64,000 bases of DNA from assembly GCF_020511155.1 (NCBI RefSeq), contig NZ_CP041216.1, positions 3,596,001-3,660,000 of the forward strand, read 5' to 3'. How positions within the stretch are numbered: position 1 is the first letter of the stretch; each line of letters starts with the position of its first letter. Shown piece after piece: positions 28,429 through 37,047 of this stretch. A program made the position numbers and the translations under genes. The notes under the pieces were generated by a model. That model did not search any database and had not been told where the DNA came from. It saw nothing but the letters and a program-made list of their open reading frames with translations. This DNA is from Shewanella glacialimarina. GTDB lineage: Bacteria; Pseudomonadota; Gammaproteobacteria; Enterobacterales; Shewanellaceae.

Positions 28429-28866
28429 TTTTAAATCTTTGTAAACGCTAATGTATGAAGCAAGATCACACTAATGAGGTATTCGGTAATTTTAAAACAT
28501 GATATCCGGCAGCTATTGTGAAGCAGATCACTACAAGGAAGGCTAAGCACAAACAAATGTTATTTTTACTACAAAAATAATATTTGATGTTAGCGCTTAA
28601 GTAAGAGCTTAAGTAAGCGCTTGAAACTAGACATGACTAAAATGGCATAAAAAGTCTATATATAAGTTAGCTAGCATGCTTAAAAAATACTAAACACACA
28701 TACTCCAATAAAACATATATAAATTTATATATATCAAATTCTGTATATAAGATAATATTCCATAAGACACTTTAGAGCCAAATCAGATATTCAATGACTT
28801 ACCAATATTTGGGTCGAGCAACTGAAAATATCAATCTCTTTATATGAATAAAACCTAAGGCTAACA
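28429..28866. other. Intergenic region between nqrA and arsR
   Basis: 438 bp, very AT-rich, carrying both divergent promoters. It contains an inverted repeat AGCGCTTA (28593-28600) / TAAGCGCT (28614-28621) overlapping two direct copies of GCTTAAGTAAG or its one-base variant (28595-28605, 28607-28617). It also holds the palindrome listed separately at 28715-28732. I see no gene in it. Confidence 0.5.
28715..28732. promoter_or_regulatory. Candidate ArsR operator
   Basis: Perfect 18-bp palindrome ATATATAAATTTATATAT, 135 bp upstream of arsR. ArsR/SmtB repressors bind AT-rich imperfect palindromes near their own promoters. The low complexity of the sequence makes this assignment tentative. Confidence 0.35.
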
Positions 28867-29214
28867 ATGATTAACCCAACTCAATTTTTTAAATGTTTAG
28901 CCGACGAGACGCGACTGCGTTGCTTAATGCTTATTCAACATGAAGGGGAATTATGTGTTTGCGAGTTGACCGAAGCATTACAAGAAATTCAACCCAAAAT
29001 TTCACGAAATCTAGCTCAACTACGTAAATGTGGTCTCCTAATCGATCGCCGTCAAGGTCAATGGGTGTTTTACCGTATTAATGCTGATTTACCCACATGG
29101 AGCCAGTTAGTATTAAGCGAAACAACTCACCACAATGCACTGTTTCTAGAAGAAAACCTCAGTAATCTATGCCGAATGGGCGGACGTCCTGAACGTCTAA
29201 AAGCTTGCTGTTAA
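28867..29214 (+). CDS. arsR: ArsR-family arsenic-responsive repressor
   Basis: Winged-helix repressor of 115 residues. The metalloid site of the classical ArsR type is present: ELCVCELTEAL, with Cys30 and Cys32 in the alpha-3 helix just before the recognition helix IQPKISRNLAQLRKCGLL. The wing is DRRQGQWVFYRI. The C-terminus ends in a vicinal CC pair (114-115) that could add ligands. It probably represses the gap-arsJ genes downstream and responds to arsenite. Confidence 0.92.
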   Translation: MINPTQFFKCLADETRLRCLMLIQHEGELCVCELTEALQEIQPKISRNLAQLRKCGLLIDRRQGQWVFYRINADLPTWSQLVLSETTHHNALFLEENLSNLCRMGGRPERLKACC

Positions 29215-29325
29215 TCGCTAAATAAAATGAATTGACCCAAACAAACGTTCACCATACAAAGATCAACTAACCCTAATACAAAACGCCAATACCTCATTAA
29301 AATAGTAAGTTTAAAGGATACTCAC

Positions 29326-30342
29326 ATGACAATTAAAATCGGAATTAATGGCTTTGGCCGCATGGGACGTTTAGCGCTTAGAGTAGCTTGGCAGTGGGAT
29401 GATGTTGAATTTGTCCAAATCAATGACCCCGCCGGAGACACTGCCACCTTAGCCCATTTACTCACATTTGACTCAGTTCACGGTCGTTGGCAACACGAGG
29501 CCAATGCCGAAGCAGATGATATGGTGATAAACGGTAAACGCATTGCCTGTACCCGCAACAAAACCATCAGCGAAACCGATTGGTCAAAATGTGATGTAGT
29601 GATTGAAGCCTCAGGAAAAATGAAAACCAAAGAAGTACTGCAAGCTTATTTAGATCAAGGTGTAAAGCGCGTAGTAGTCACCGCCCCAGTTAAAGAAGAC
29701 GGTGTATTAAACATCGTAATGGGCGTAAATCATCAGCTTTATGACAAGGCAATTCATTCAATTGTCACTGCCGCTTCTTGCACCACTAACTGCTTAGCGC
29801 CCATTGTCAAAGTCATTCATGAAAACATAGGTATAGTGCATGGGTCTATGACAACGATTCACGACATTACCAACACCCAAACCATTCTCGATGCACCACA
29901 TAAAGATCTTCGCCGTGCACGAGCCTGTGGCTTAAGTCTTATTCCTACCACTACAGGTTCAGCAACTGCGATTACCCATATTTTCCCTGAACTAAAGGGC
30001 AAGCTTAACGGTCATGCTGTGCGTATTCCGCTAGCCAATGCCTCATTAACCGATTGTGTGTTTGAGGTCAGTCGCCCAACCACAGAAGCAGAAGTGAATA
30101 GCTTATTTAAAGCCGCAGCCGAAGGGCCTTTAAAAGATATTCTAGGCTATGAAGAACGCCCTTTAGTGTCGGTCGATTATAAAACCGATCCACGTTCGAG
30201 CATCATTGACGCGCTATCAACCATGATCATTAATGGCACTCAGGTTAAACTTTATGCTTGGTATGATAACGAATGGGGTTATGCAAATCGCGCCGCTGAA
30301 CTCGCTCGTATGGTCGGCCAAATGGATAAAGCATCAGCTTAA
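29326..30342 (+). CDS. gap: Glyceraldehyde-3-phosphate dehydrogenase of the ArsJ pathway
   Basis: Complete GAPDH of 338 residues: the NAD-binding motif [10 protein letters not shown] at 7-16 and the catalytic SCTTN with Cys152. Between arsR and arsJ it is the partner enzyme known from Pseudomonas: it uses arsenate in place of phosphate to form 1-arseno-3-phosphoglycerate, which ArsJ then exports. The catalytic core does not show whether it also serves glycolysis. Its last 18 or so codons have been duplicated twice downstream (see 30290-30545). Confidence 0.92.
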   Translation: MTIKIGINGFGRMGRLALRVAWQWDDVEFVQINDPAGDTATLAHLLTFDSVHGRWQHEANAEADDMVINGKRIACTRNKTISETDWSKCDVVIEASGKMKTKEVLQAYLDQGVKRVVVTAPVKEDGVLNIVMGVNHQLYDKAIHSIVTAASCTTNCLAPIVKVIHENIGIVHGSMTTIHDITNTQTILDAPHKDLRRARACGLSLIPTTTGSATAITHIFPELKGKLNGHAVRIPLANASLTDCVFEVSRPTTEAEVNSLFKAAAEGPLKDILGYEERPLVSVDYKTDPRSSIIDALSTMIINGTQVKLYAWYDNEWGYANRAAELARMVGQMDKASA

Positions 30343-30545
30343 ATAGAGAGAACTCAATGGGACTTTTGACTCAATCGTGCCGCTGAAATCGCCCGTATGG
30401 TTGGCCAAATGGATAAAGCTTAAGCTTATATAAAGAGAACATAATGGGACTTTTGACTCAATCGTGCCGCTGAACTCGCCCGTATGGTTGGCCAAATGGA
30501 TAAAACTTAAGCTTATATAAAGAGAACATAATGGGATTTTTGACA
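30290..30545 (+). repeat. Tandem triplication of the gap/arsJ junction, 87-88 bp period
   Basis: The unit is the 3' end of gap (GCCGCTGAACTCGC... to the stop codon), the intergenic ribosome binding site (AAGAGAAC or GAGAGAAC) and the first codons of arsJ. The GCCGCTG landmark occurs at about 30291, 30378 and 30466, and the ATGGGA start at 30357, 30444 and 30531 (exactly 87 apart). The first two ATGs open identical 9-codon mini-ORFs (30357-30386 and 30444-30473) that read MGLLTQSCR and stop where the duplicated gap end begins. Only the third copy leads into full arsJ. Confidence 0.9.
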
Positions 30546-31748
30546 GGACTGTCGCCAGAAATTCGCCAATACCTGGTCGTTACGGGCAACTATTGGGCAT
30601 TCACGTTGACCGATGGCGCCCTACGTATGTTAGTGGTGCTGTATTTTCATGGTTTGGGTTATAGCCCGCTAAATATTGCCATGCTGTTCCTTTTTTATGA
30701 GATTTTTGGGGTAGTCACTAACTTAATTGGCGGCTGGTTAGGCGCACGCTTAGGCCTTAATAAGACCATGAATATTGGTCTTTTTATGCAAATAGTTGCC
30801 CTTGGCATGCTATTAGTTCCCGCTGCAACGCTAACCATACCCTGGGTAATGGCGGCACAAGCTTTGTCTGGCATAGCCAAAGATCTCAATAAAATGAGCG
30901 CGAAAAGTAGCATCAAATTATTGGTGCCTACCGACGCACAAGGGCAACTGTATAAATGGGTTGCCATATTGACCGGATCAAAAAATGCCCTAAAGGGAGC
31001 GGGCTTCTTTTTAGGCGGCGCCTTACTGACACTATTGGGTTTTCAGTATGCGATTCTTTGCATGGCTGTTGGGTTATTGCTGGTGTGGATTTTCAGTCTA
31101 TTCAACTTGAAGCGTGACTTAGGTAAAGCCAAAAACAAGCCTAAGTTCACTGAAATATTCTCAAAAAGTCAGGCGGTAAACACCCTTTCAGCGGCGCGAC
31201 TGTTTTTATTTGGTGCACGCGATGTGTGGTTTGTGGTCGCCTTACCCGTTTACCTAGCGTCAACCTTCGGCTGGGATCACTGGTATGTCGGCGGCTTTCT
31301 GGCTCTTTGGGTCATAGCTTATGGTGTAGTACAAGCTTTTGCGCCCCGATTAACCGGTAAAAACCAAGGCAAAGTCCCCGATGGACGCAGCGCCTTAGGT
31401 TGGGCGGTTTTGCTCAGTGTGGTGCCAGCGTGTATTGCACTAGCAATAAGTTATGACTTTCATGCTGCCAATATACTTGTGGGCGGATTAATGCTTTTTG
31501 GCGCATTATTTGCCATCAACTCCTCGCTGCACAGTTATTTGATTGTCAGCTATGCCAGCGAAGATGGCGTGTCTTTAGATGTCGGCTTTTATTATATGGC
31601 CAATGCGATGGGACGTTTAATCGGCACAGTGCTGTCAGGTTGGGTTTATCAGCTATATGGTATGGCCGCTTGCTTGTGGATATCCGCTGTTTTTATTGCA
31701 CTAGCCGCGCTTATTTCAGTCAAACTGCCAAGGCATCAGCAAGCGTAA
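30531..31748 (+). CDS. arsJ: Organoarsenical efflux permease ArsJ
   Basis: Major facilitator superfamily exporter of 405 residues with twelve predicted spans. MGFLTGLSPEIRQYLVVTGNYWAFTLTDGALRMLVVLYFHGLGYSP is the ArsJ N-terminal signature, and ALSGIAKDLNKMSAKSSIK the conserved loop after the fourth span. With the adjacent GAPDH it exports 1-arseno-3-phosphoglycerate, giving arsenate resistance. The start region is the last of three repeated copies, and two short decoy ORFs sit immediately upstream, which may affect translation. Confidence 0.93.
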   Translation: MGFLTGLSPEIRQYLVVTGNYWAFTLTDGALRMLVVLYFHGLGYSPLNIAMLFLFYEIFGVVTNLIGGWLGARLGLNKTMNIGLFMQIVALGMLLVPAATLTIPWVMAAQALSGIAKDLNKMSAKSSIKLLVPTDAQGQLYKWVAILTGSKNALKGAGFFLGGALLTLLGFQYAILCMAVGLLLVWIFSLFNLKRDLGKAKNKPKFTEIFSKSQAVNTLSAARLFLFGARDVWFVVALPVYLASTFGWDHWYVGGFLALWVIAYGVVQAFAPRLTGKNQGKVPDGRSALGWAVLLSVVPACIALAISYDFHAANILVGGLMLFGALFAINSSLHSYLIVSYASEDGVSLDVGFYYMANAMGRLIGTVLSGWVYQLYGMAACLWISAVFIALAALISVKLPRHQQA

Positions 31749-31761
31749 ATCATTTGCGAGG

Positions 31762-31801
31762 TAAGGTGAGATGAGATAATGCGTTATTTCATCTAACCTT
31801 A
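31762..31801 (+). terminator. Possible hairpin terminator after arsJ
   Basis: A 13-bp stem with one mismatch (31762-31774 with 31789-31801) and a 14-nt loop, about 15 nt after the arsJ stop. No T-run follows, so termination is uncertain. Confidence 0.3.
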
Positions 31802-31989
31802 ATAAACGTCTAATGCAGCTATTGCCATACTGACGCATAGAGTTCAAAACACAACAATATCGACAACAATATCGATTAGCCCACACGGATAGGTTCAGTA
31901 ATACCGTTTCAGCTCGTATCTTTAAATGAATTTATTTGATATATATTGGTGTAAGCAGAGTGGCACTATAATTTATTTCAGGAGGGAGT

Positions 31990-33000
31990 GTGGGGAGATC
32001 ATTTGTATTATTTGTTGCCTTTAGTCTAATACCCATATTTTCTGTCTATGGAAAAGAATTGAAACTTGCCGTGGTGCCTAAATTTCATAGTGTTTTTTTT
32101 GATCAAAGCAAAGCTGGCTGTATAGATGCTGCGGCTCAAATAAAAGGTGTGAAATGTATATATCGGGGACCAGATATAAGTAATGTTAGGATGCAAGATC
32201 AGGTAATAAATCAACTGATTGATGAAGGTATAGACGGTATTGCTGTCGCCGTTACACAATCTAAATATCTCGTTAAAAATAGCCTTAAGAGAGCTAAAGA
32301 AGCAGGTATTCCGGTTATTACCTATGACTCTGATATTGATGTTTCAGTCAACGAGGACACTAATAGTTTACGCCTAGCGTATATAGGCACTGACAATTTT
32401 GAATTGGGTAAGTCATTAGGTGAAGAGTTAAAAAAACTTCGCCCCAATGGGGGAACGCTAATAATGCAATCTGGGCGACCCGATTCTCCCAATCTGAATT
32501 TAAGACTGATGGGTGTCCGTTCCGCATTATCGGGAAAAAAATACGACGCACCTCCTGGAGAATTGCTTAATAACGATTCGGGATGGACAGAAGTTAGAGA
32601 GCCTTTCTTTAATTTTGATCAATTGGATCAATCTGTTAATCAAATGGAGTCTGTAATGAAAGGTAAGCCTGTAAAAGCAGACTCTTTTATTGCTGTTGGT
32701 GGTTGGCCGCAAAATGACCAAGCACTTTATCGTAAAATGATTGCCCCGTACCAGGAAAAAATTAATAACAACAAGGTCATCATTGTTATTACTGATACAT
32801 CCTCTGAACAATTAACTATGTTGGAAGATCATCTTGTTCATATCAATATTGGTCAAAAACCCTATGAAATGGGAAGACAAGCCATTTTGACACTCTATAA
32901 GATTGTAACAGAACAAAAATATCAGAAAACCATTTACACACCTATCACTGTTTGCACACCAGAGAACGTTGATACATGTACCAAGATTACGGGATTGTAA
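31990..33000 (+). CDS. Solitary periplasmic sugar-type substrate-binding protein
   Basis: Periplasmic binding protein of the Peripla_BP_4 (ribose/rhizopine-like) fold, 336 residues with a signal peptide cut near SVYGKE. Typical elements: LKLAVVPKFHSVFFDQSKAGCIDAAAQIKG, DQVINQLIDEGIDGIAVA, AGIPVITYDSDI and YIGTDNFELGKSLGEEL. The GTG start lies 3 nt beyond AGGAGGG. No ABC permease or ATPase gene is adjacent, so it may serve a distant transporter or act as a ligand sensor for a chemoreceptor or kinase. The ligand cannot be predicted. Confidence 0.75.
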   Translation: MGRSFVLFVAFSLIPIFSVYGKELKLAVVPKFHSVFFDQSKAGCIDAAAQIKGVKCIYRGPDISNVRMQDQVINQLIDEGIDGIAVAVTQSKYLVKNSLKRAKEAGIPVITYDSDIDVSVNEDTNSLRLAYIGTDNFELGKSLGEELKKLRPNGGTLIMQSGRPDSPNLNLRLMGVRSALSGKKYDAPPGELLNNDSGWTEVREPFFNFDQLDQSVNQMESVMKGKPVKADSFIAVGGWPQNDQALYRKMIAPYQEKINNNKVIIVITDTSSEQLTMLEDHLVHINIGQKPYEMGRQAILTLYKIVTEQKYQKTIYTPITVCTPENVDTCTKITGL

Positions 33001-33166
33001 TCATTGCAGATAATCTAGCCCCACTAAATTTCTAAGCTGCTATCACTCTGGTGAGTGTAGCTAGACCAATACTTCATGGGGACTTATTGCCTGCCGCAGG
33101 AATGTTCAGGATGAAAGGAATGTCGTGATCACATGGATGTGAAAGAACGACCTTATGTGCAGATAA

Positions 33167-33332
33167 TCCAGCGAGACGCCAGCTCTTGATTTTAAAATCA
33201 GCATCCATGTGGGCTTAACCAAAACATCCATGTTTTGGATACTCGCTGGCTCATCTGCACCCGAATTTTTGTTTCTTCGATTTAGCTTCATTGATGGCTG
33301 TAGCAAAAGCTAAATCAGAACAAGAGTTAACT
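33167..33332. repeat. Hairpin-forming dispersed repeat, copy 1
   Basis: GTGCAGATAATCCAGCGAG (33167-33185) pairs with CTCGCTGGCTCATCTGCAC (33242-33260) with two mismatches. Inside is a second hairpin CCAAAACATCC/TGTTTTGG. A third stem GATTTAGCTT/AAGCTAAATC follows within the shared tail. No coding frame is evident. It is most like a MITE or structured intergenic repeat. Confidence 0.75.
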
Positions 33333-33441
33333 TGTTTCCGAACTGAAGCGAGTTAGAGCTTATTTTTACAAAATTTAACTCTGACCAAACTAAATTTTAA
33401 AACTCAGTTAAATTTTCATTGGCGTCAAAAGTTGACTACAA

Positions 33442-33603
33442 GTGCAGATGATCCAGCGAGACGCCGCAAGCACATCCATGTGGGCTTAACCAAAACATCC
33501 TTGTTTTGGATACTCGCTGGCTCATCTGCACCCGCATTTTTATCTCTTCGATTTAGCTTCATTTGTGATTGTAGTAAAAGCTAAATCAGAACAAGAGTTA
33601 ACT
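33442..33603. repeat. Hairpin-forming dispersed repeat, copy 2
   Basis: Second copy of the 33167 element in the same orientation. Its terminal arms (33442-33460 and 33513-33531) have one mismatch. The outer and inner stems and the tail stem are kept, while the loop between the first arm and the inner hairpin is shorter. Its right end abuts the group II intron remnant. Confidence 0.75.
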
Positions 33604-33607
33604 CGTT

Positions 33608-33748
33608 TTTGGACATAAACCATTTAGAATTGAAACTCTACTGCCTCCGTTTCGCATTACCATTAGTAATGAATATCTGAAGAAAGCAGGATTATATTCA
33701 CTGAGAGATGGATGGGTCGCAGTTCAATATCCTAATCAGAAAGTTTAG
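33608..33748 (+). pseudogene. C-terminal fragment of a group II intron reverse transcriptase/maturase
   Basis: An open frame without a start, ending in TAG at 33748, reads LPPFRITISNEYLKKAGLYSL-RDGWVAVQYPNQKV. The spacing of these residues resembles the C-terminus of group II intron-encoded reverse transcriptases. Everything upstream (reverse transcriptase and maturase domains) is missing; the repeat at 33442-33603 joins directly. The typing rests on the tail motif plus the intron RNA domains that follow. Confidence 0.55.
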
Positions 33749-33834
33749 TTAGGCGTTCTAAATGAACCGCCCTGTACAGAGCCGCATGCAGGGTGGTGTG
33801 GGGGCTGGAGGTTAGATACCTCCGGCTACCCGAT
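33608..33834 (+). mobile_element. 3' end of a group II intron (domains V and VI), truncated
   Basis: After the reverse-transcriptase remnant comes a domain V-like hairpin starting GAACCGCCC at 33764 and closing GGTGGTGTG by 33800. It is followed by a domain VI-like stem (CTGGAGGT/ACCTCCGG) and the 3' boundary CTACCCGAT, ending near 33834. The 5' intron domains and most of the protein gene are absent, so this is a dead remnant. Confidence 0.7.
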
Positions 33835-33877
33835 TAGGTGACGGATAAACCCTATATACGGCACCATTGATTGCACT

Positions 33878-35398
33878 CTACCGCATTTTCGTAGCTGGGT
33901 AAGTATTACTTCCCTTTATTAAGTCAAACCCTGTCACATTTGCTTGTGTATCAAGCTCAAAGTTAATCGTCATATCGGGTGCAGTGATAAAGAAACGTGA
34001 ACCAGATTCGCGATAGAGCTCTACACGTTTCGCGCTAATCAAATTACTTTGAAAATACAGGTGCTCACCTCCAGCGATTATATGGGCAGGTTGTTCGAGT
34101 AATTCATATTTTCCTGCAAATTTCTGGTTCAGCACTGGGTCGGCTGCAATCATCGTTTTTTGCGTGACCTTAAAATCTGGCCAGTCGTATTCGGCAGCTA
34201 TGCTAGCAAAAATTTCTTCGATCAGCGCGGCACCGTTATCGCTATTGGTCATGATGACCGCACCTTGCCCGGTCTTTGTATATCCATATAAATGCACGCG
34301 AAACCCTTCACTACCACCACTGTGGCTGAAGCTGGTTCTATCTGCGAATTGCTCTACATAAAAGCCAAGGCCAGTTTCCCCCAAAACACGTGTCAACATG
34401 TTGTTGGTTATTTGTCTCGACAGTATTTTGTTTGATTTTCCAGCCTCTGCCTGCTGTACTTCAATAATGATTTTTGCCAAATCGGATGGCGTAGTCCACA
34501 AACCAGCGGCGGCCAATTCAGGATAATGATGCCAACGACCTTGAATTTCCTTACCGTTACCTCGGTGCGCACTAACGGCATGGTTACTCATGGCCGGAGA
34601 TAGCGTATCGGTAAAAAGGCTATGTGTCATTTTTAAAGGTGTAAAGATCGTTTCTTGCATCAATTGAGGAAAGCTTTGGTGGCTCGCTTCTGTCATCAAT
34701 AATTGGATAATACTGTAGCCGCCACCAGAGTAATGCCATTCAGTACCTGGAACGTTTACTACTCGAATGGGCTCAGAATTCGCTGGTGCTTTGCCATCCA
34801 ATATTGCCAATAAGTTCGGAATTTTTTTAGTGGAGTCATAGCCTATAAAGCCGTGAACGTTGATGCCAGCACTGTGATTAAGCAAATGACGCAAGCTCAC
34901 TTTTTTGTCTTTGGTGAATTCATTTTCTGGGACTTGCCAAGTCACTAATTGTTGATTCACATCGCCATCTAATTTGAGCTTACCCTGTTCCACCATATGT
35001 AAAGCTGCCATCGCACTAACAGCCTTACTAATCGAGGCTGCTTCAAACAAAGTTGTTGGCGTAGTGATCTGTTTGCTACCTGCGGTATTAACACCATAAG
35101 CGCGCGCCCATTCTATTTGACCATTATTCACCAAGGCGATGCTGACAGCAGGCACTTGGTAATACTTCATGCGATTCGCAAGCGTCATCTTTCGATCCGA
35201 CATGCCCTTTATCACCACTAAAGTGCTAAGCCCGCTTTCTACTCGCTTAATTTTATCATTCAACGCCATTGATGTCTCAGAAACAACGGATGTAGGTGAT
35301 TTTTGTGCTGGAGAATCTGTGTCAACAGCATGCACCTGAGTGCTACATGCAATTAATAACGAAAACATGGTAGTTAGCGTGATTTTTTGAGTTTTCAT
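33878..35398 (-). CDS. Beta-lactamase class C-like serine hydrolase
   Basis: Exported serine hydrolase of 506 residues, in the class C beta-lactamase / D-aminopeptidase / esterase superfamily. The signal is followed by a possible lipobox (LLIAC, Cys18). Active-site motifs: SxxK as SISK (Ser122, Lys125), YSG in WHYSGGGYS as the YxN-type element, and HSGGSEGF as the KTG-equivalent. A C-terminal beta-rich domain of about 110 residues follows. The divergent second and third motifs suggest a peptidase or esterase rather than a true beta-lactamase. The intron remnant lies just downstream. Confidence 0.82.
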   Translation of the reverse strand: MKTQKITLTTMFSLLIACSTQVHAVDTDSPAQKSPTSVVSETSMALNDKIKRVESGLSTLVVIKGMSDRKMTLANRMKYYQVPAVSIALVNNGQIEWARAYGVNTAGSKQITTPTTLFEAASISKAVSAMAALHMVEQGKLKLDGDVNQQLVTWQVPENEFTKDKKVSLRHLLNHSAGINVHGFIGYDSTKKIPNLLAILDGKAPANSEPIRVVNVPGTEWHYSGGGYSIIQLLMTEASHQSFPQLMQETIFTPLKMTHSLFTDTLSPAMSNHAVSAHRGNGKEIQGRWHHYPELAAAGLWTTPSDLAKIIIEVQQAEAGKSNKILSRQITNNMLTRVLGETGLGFYVEQFADRTSFSHSGGSEGFRVHLYGYTKTGQGAVIMTNSDNGAALIEEIFASIAAEYDWPDFKVTQKTMIAADPVLNQKFAGKYELLEQPAHIIAGGEHLYFQSNLISAKRVELYRESGSRFFITAPDMTINFELDTQANVTGFDLIKGSNTYPATKMR

Positions 35399-35879
35399 TT
35401 GAAATTTTTATTCCTTGTTGTTTAATATATTCCTGATTTTTTCGAAATTTTCAAAGAATTTGGAGTAGTCACCTAACAGCTTATTGAACAGATCGCCAAA
35501 TAAAGTCGGCCGCTTAAGTTATTGATTAATATCATCCGACATTTGCTATATCGTTGATGTAAAGCGATAAATTACTCGCAAAAACCAAAAACAAACCGAG
35601 ATAGCCAAAATAAAGTGTTCATAAAATTACCAATAAAATTTATTTGCGACAATATCAATTTGTTAAGCTTAATCGCATAATTATTACTTACTACCTTAGA
35701 CTTACTTATTAGGTTGTTTGATTTAAATTAAGCCAAGACTCATTATAACTGTATATAAAACCAGCTCAATAGATTAAGCAATCTAGGCAGTAAAAAATGG
35801 TCTCTTTAGAAGAGCAATATCGATTAGCTTTTGTATGGAAAACGAAGGCAAGCATTATTAAATAGAGCTTTGATCCTAA
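35399..35879. other. Intergenic region upstream of the serine hydrolase
   Basis: About 480 bp of AT-rich sequence between the serine hydrolase start and the tandem array. I see no convincing gene and no strong hairpin. It presumably holds the hydrolase promoter. Confidence 0.4.
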
Positions 35880-36995
35880 CCAACTTTGGGGCAAAACCAA
35901 GTCAGTATTTTAAAATAATCTTATGTCACTCACTCTTTAAAACTTGCCAATTAAGTAAATGCTCGAAAGGTTCATCATGGTGGTTTGCGAGCCGACCATC
36001 CGACCCAGGGATGGGTCGGTTGAGCTACAAGGACGTACTTGCGCGTGTCGGTGAGTTAATATCATGCTGAACCTACATAGATAAACTTCACGATACATTC
36101 TTTACTATGAGCGAAGCTTCATGTTCATAGTGGCAGTAGGCCATATTCCAAACAAACCTTGGGGCAAAACCAAGTCAGTATTTTAAAATAATCTTATGTC
36201 ACTCACTCTTTAAAACTTGCCGATTAAGTCAATACTCGAAAGGTTCATCATGGTGGTTTGCGAGCCGACCATCCGACCCAGGGATGGGTCGGTTGAGCTA
36301 CAAGGACGTACTTGCGCGTGTCGGTGAGTTAATATCATGCTGAACCTACATAGATAAACTTCACGATACATGCTTTGCTATAACCAAAGCGCCATGTTCA
36401 TAGTGGCTGCTGGCCATACACATAAGCTGACATGGGGCAAAACCAAGTCAGTGTTTTAAAATAACCTTATGTCACTCACTCTTTAAAACTTGTTAATTAG
36501 GTAAATGCTTGAAAGGTTCATTATGGTAGTTTGCGAGCCGACCATCCGACCCAGGGATGGGTCGGTTGAGCGACAAGGACTTTTTTATTTCGAAAGAATG
36601 CTGCGTGTCGGTGAGTGAATACCATGCTGAACCTATAAAGATAAACTTCACGATACATGCTTTGCTATAACCAAAGCGCCATGTTCATAGTGGCTGCTGG
36701 TCATACACATAAGCTGACATGGGGGTAAATCAAGTCAGTGTTTTAAAATAACCTTATGTCACTCACTCTTTAAAACTTGTTAATTAGGTAAATGCTTGAA
36801 AGGTTCATTATGGTAGTTTGCGAGCCGACCATCCGACCCAGGGATGGGTCGGTTGAGCTACAGAACTTTTTATTTCAAAAGAATGCTGCGTGTCGCTGAG
36901 TGAATGCCATGCTGAACCTACATAGATAAACTTCACGATGCATTCTTTACTATGGTATAGCTCCATGGTCATAGAAACCAAAGACCATATGCATA
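35880..36995 (+). repeat. Four-copy tandem array, about 273-288 bp units, each with a small ORF
   Basis: Landmark GGGGCAAAACC or its variant starts each unit at about 35888, 36161, 36434 and 36722. Every copy has GAAAGG, then an ATG 6-7 nt later opening a small ORF: 35977-36054 (25 codons), 36250-36327 (25), 36523-36618 (31) and 36810-36899 (29). All four begin MVVCEPTIRPRDGSVE and then diverge. A perfect hairpin CCGACCCA-GGGA-TGGGTCGG lies inside each ORF. Copies 1 and 2 share a short central segment, 3 and 4 a longer T-rich one; the distal ends of 2 and 3 match each other instead, so the array is mosaic. Confidence 0.85.
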
Positions 36996-37047
36996 ATCTC
37001 ACTTTAACTCACAAAGCTGTTAAGGCTTCAGCCCTCTTTAGCAATGT

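Noticed and set aside
33167..33603. Integron attC sites
   Set aside because: The hairpins lack the RYYYAAC/GTTRRRY core sites and there is no integrase or cassette structure.
35831..36070. A 79-codon frame covering the first array unit
   Set aside because: It is not maintained in the other copies, and a different frame (from 35977) is the one preserved with a ribosome binding site.
35880..36995. CRISPR array
   Set aside because: Units are about 273-288 bp without short direct repeats and unique spacers, and no cas genes are present.
36808..37002. A 64-codon minus-strand frame over the fourth array unit
   Set aside because: It is the complement of the repeat and is not preserved in the other units.
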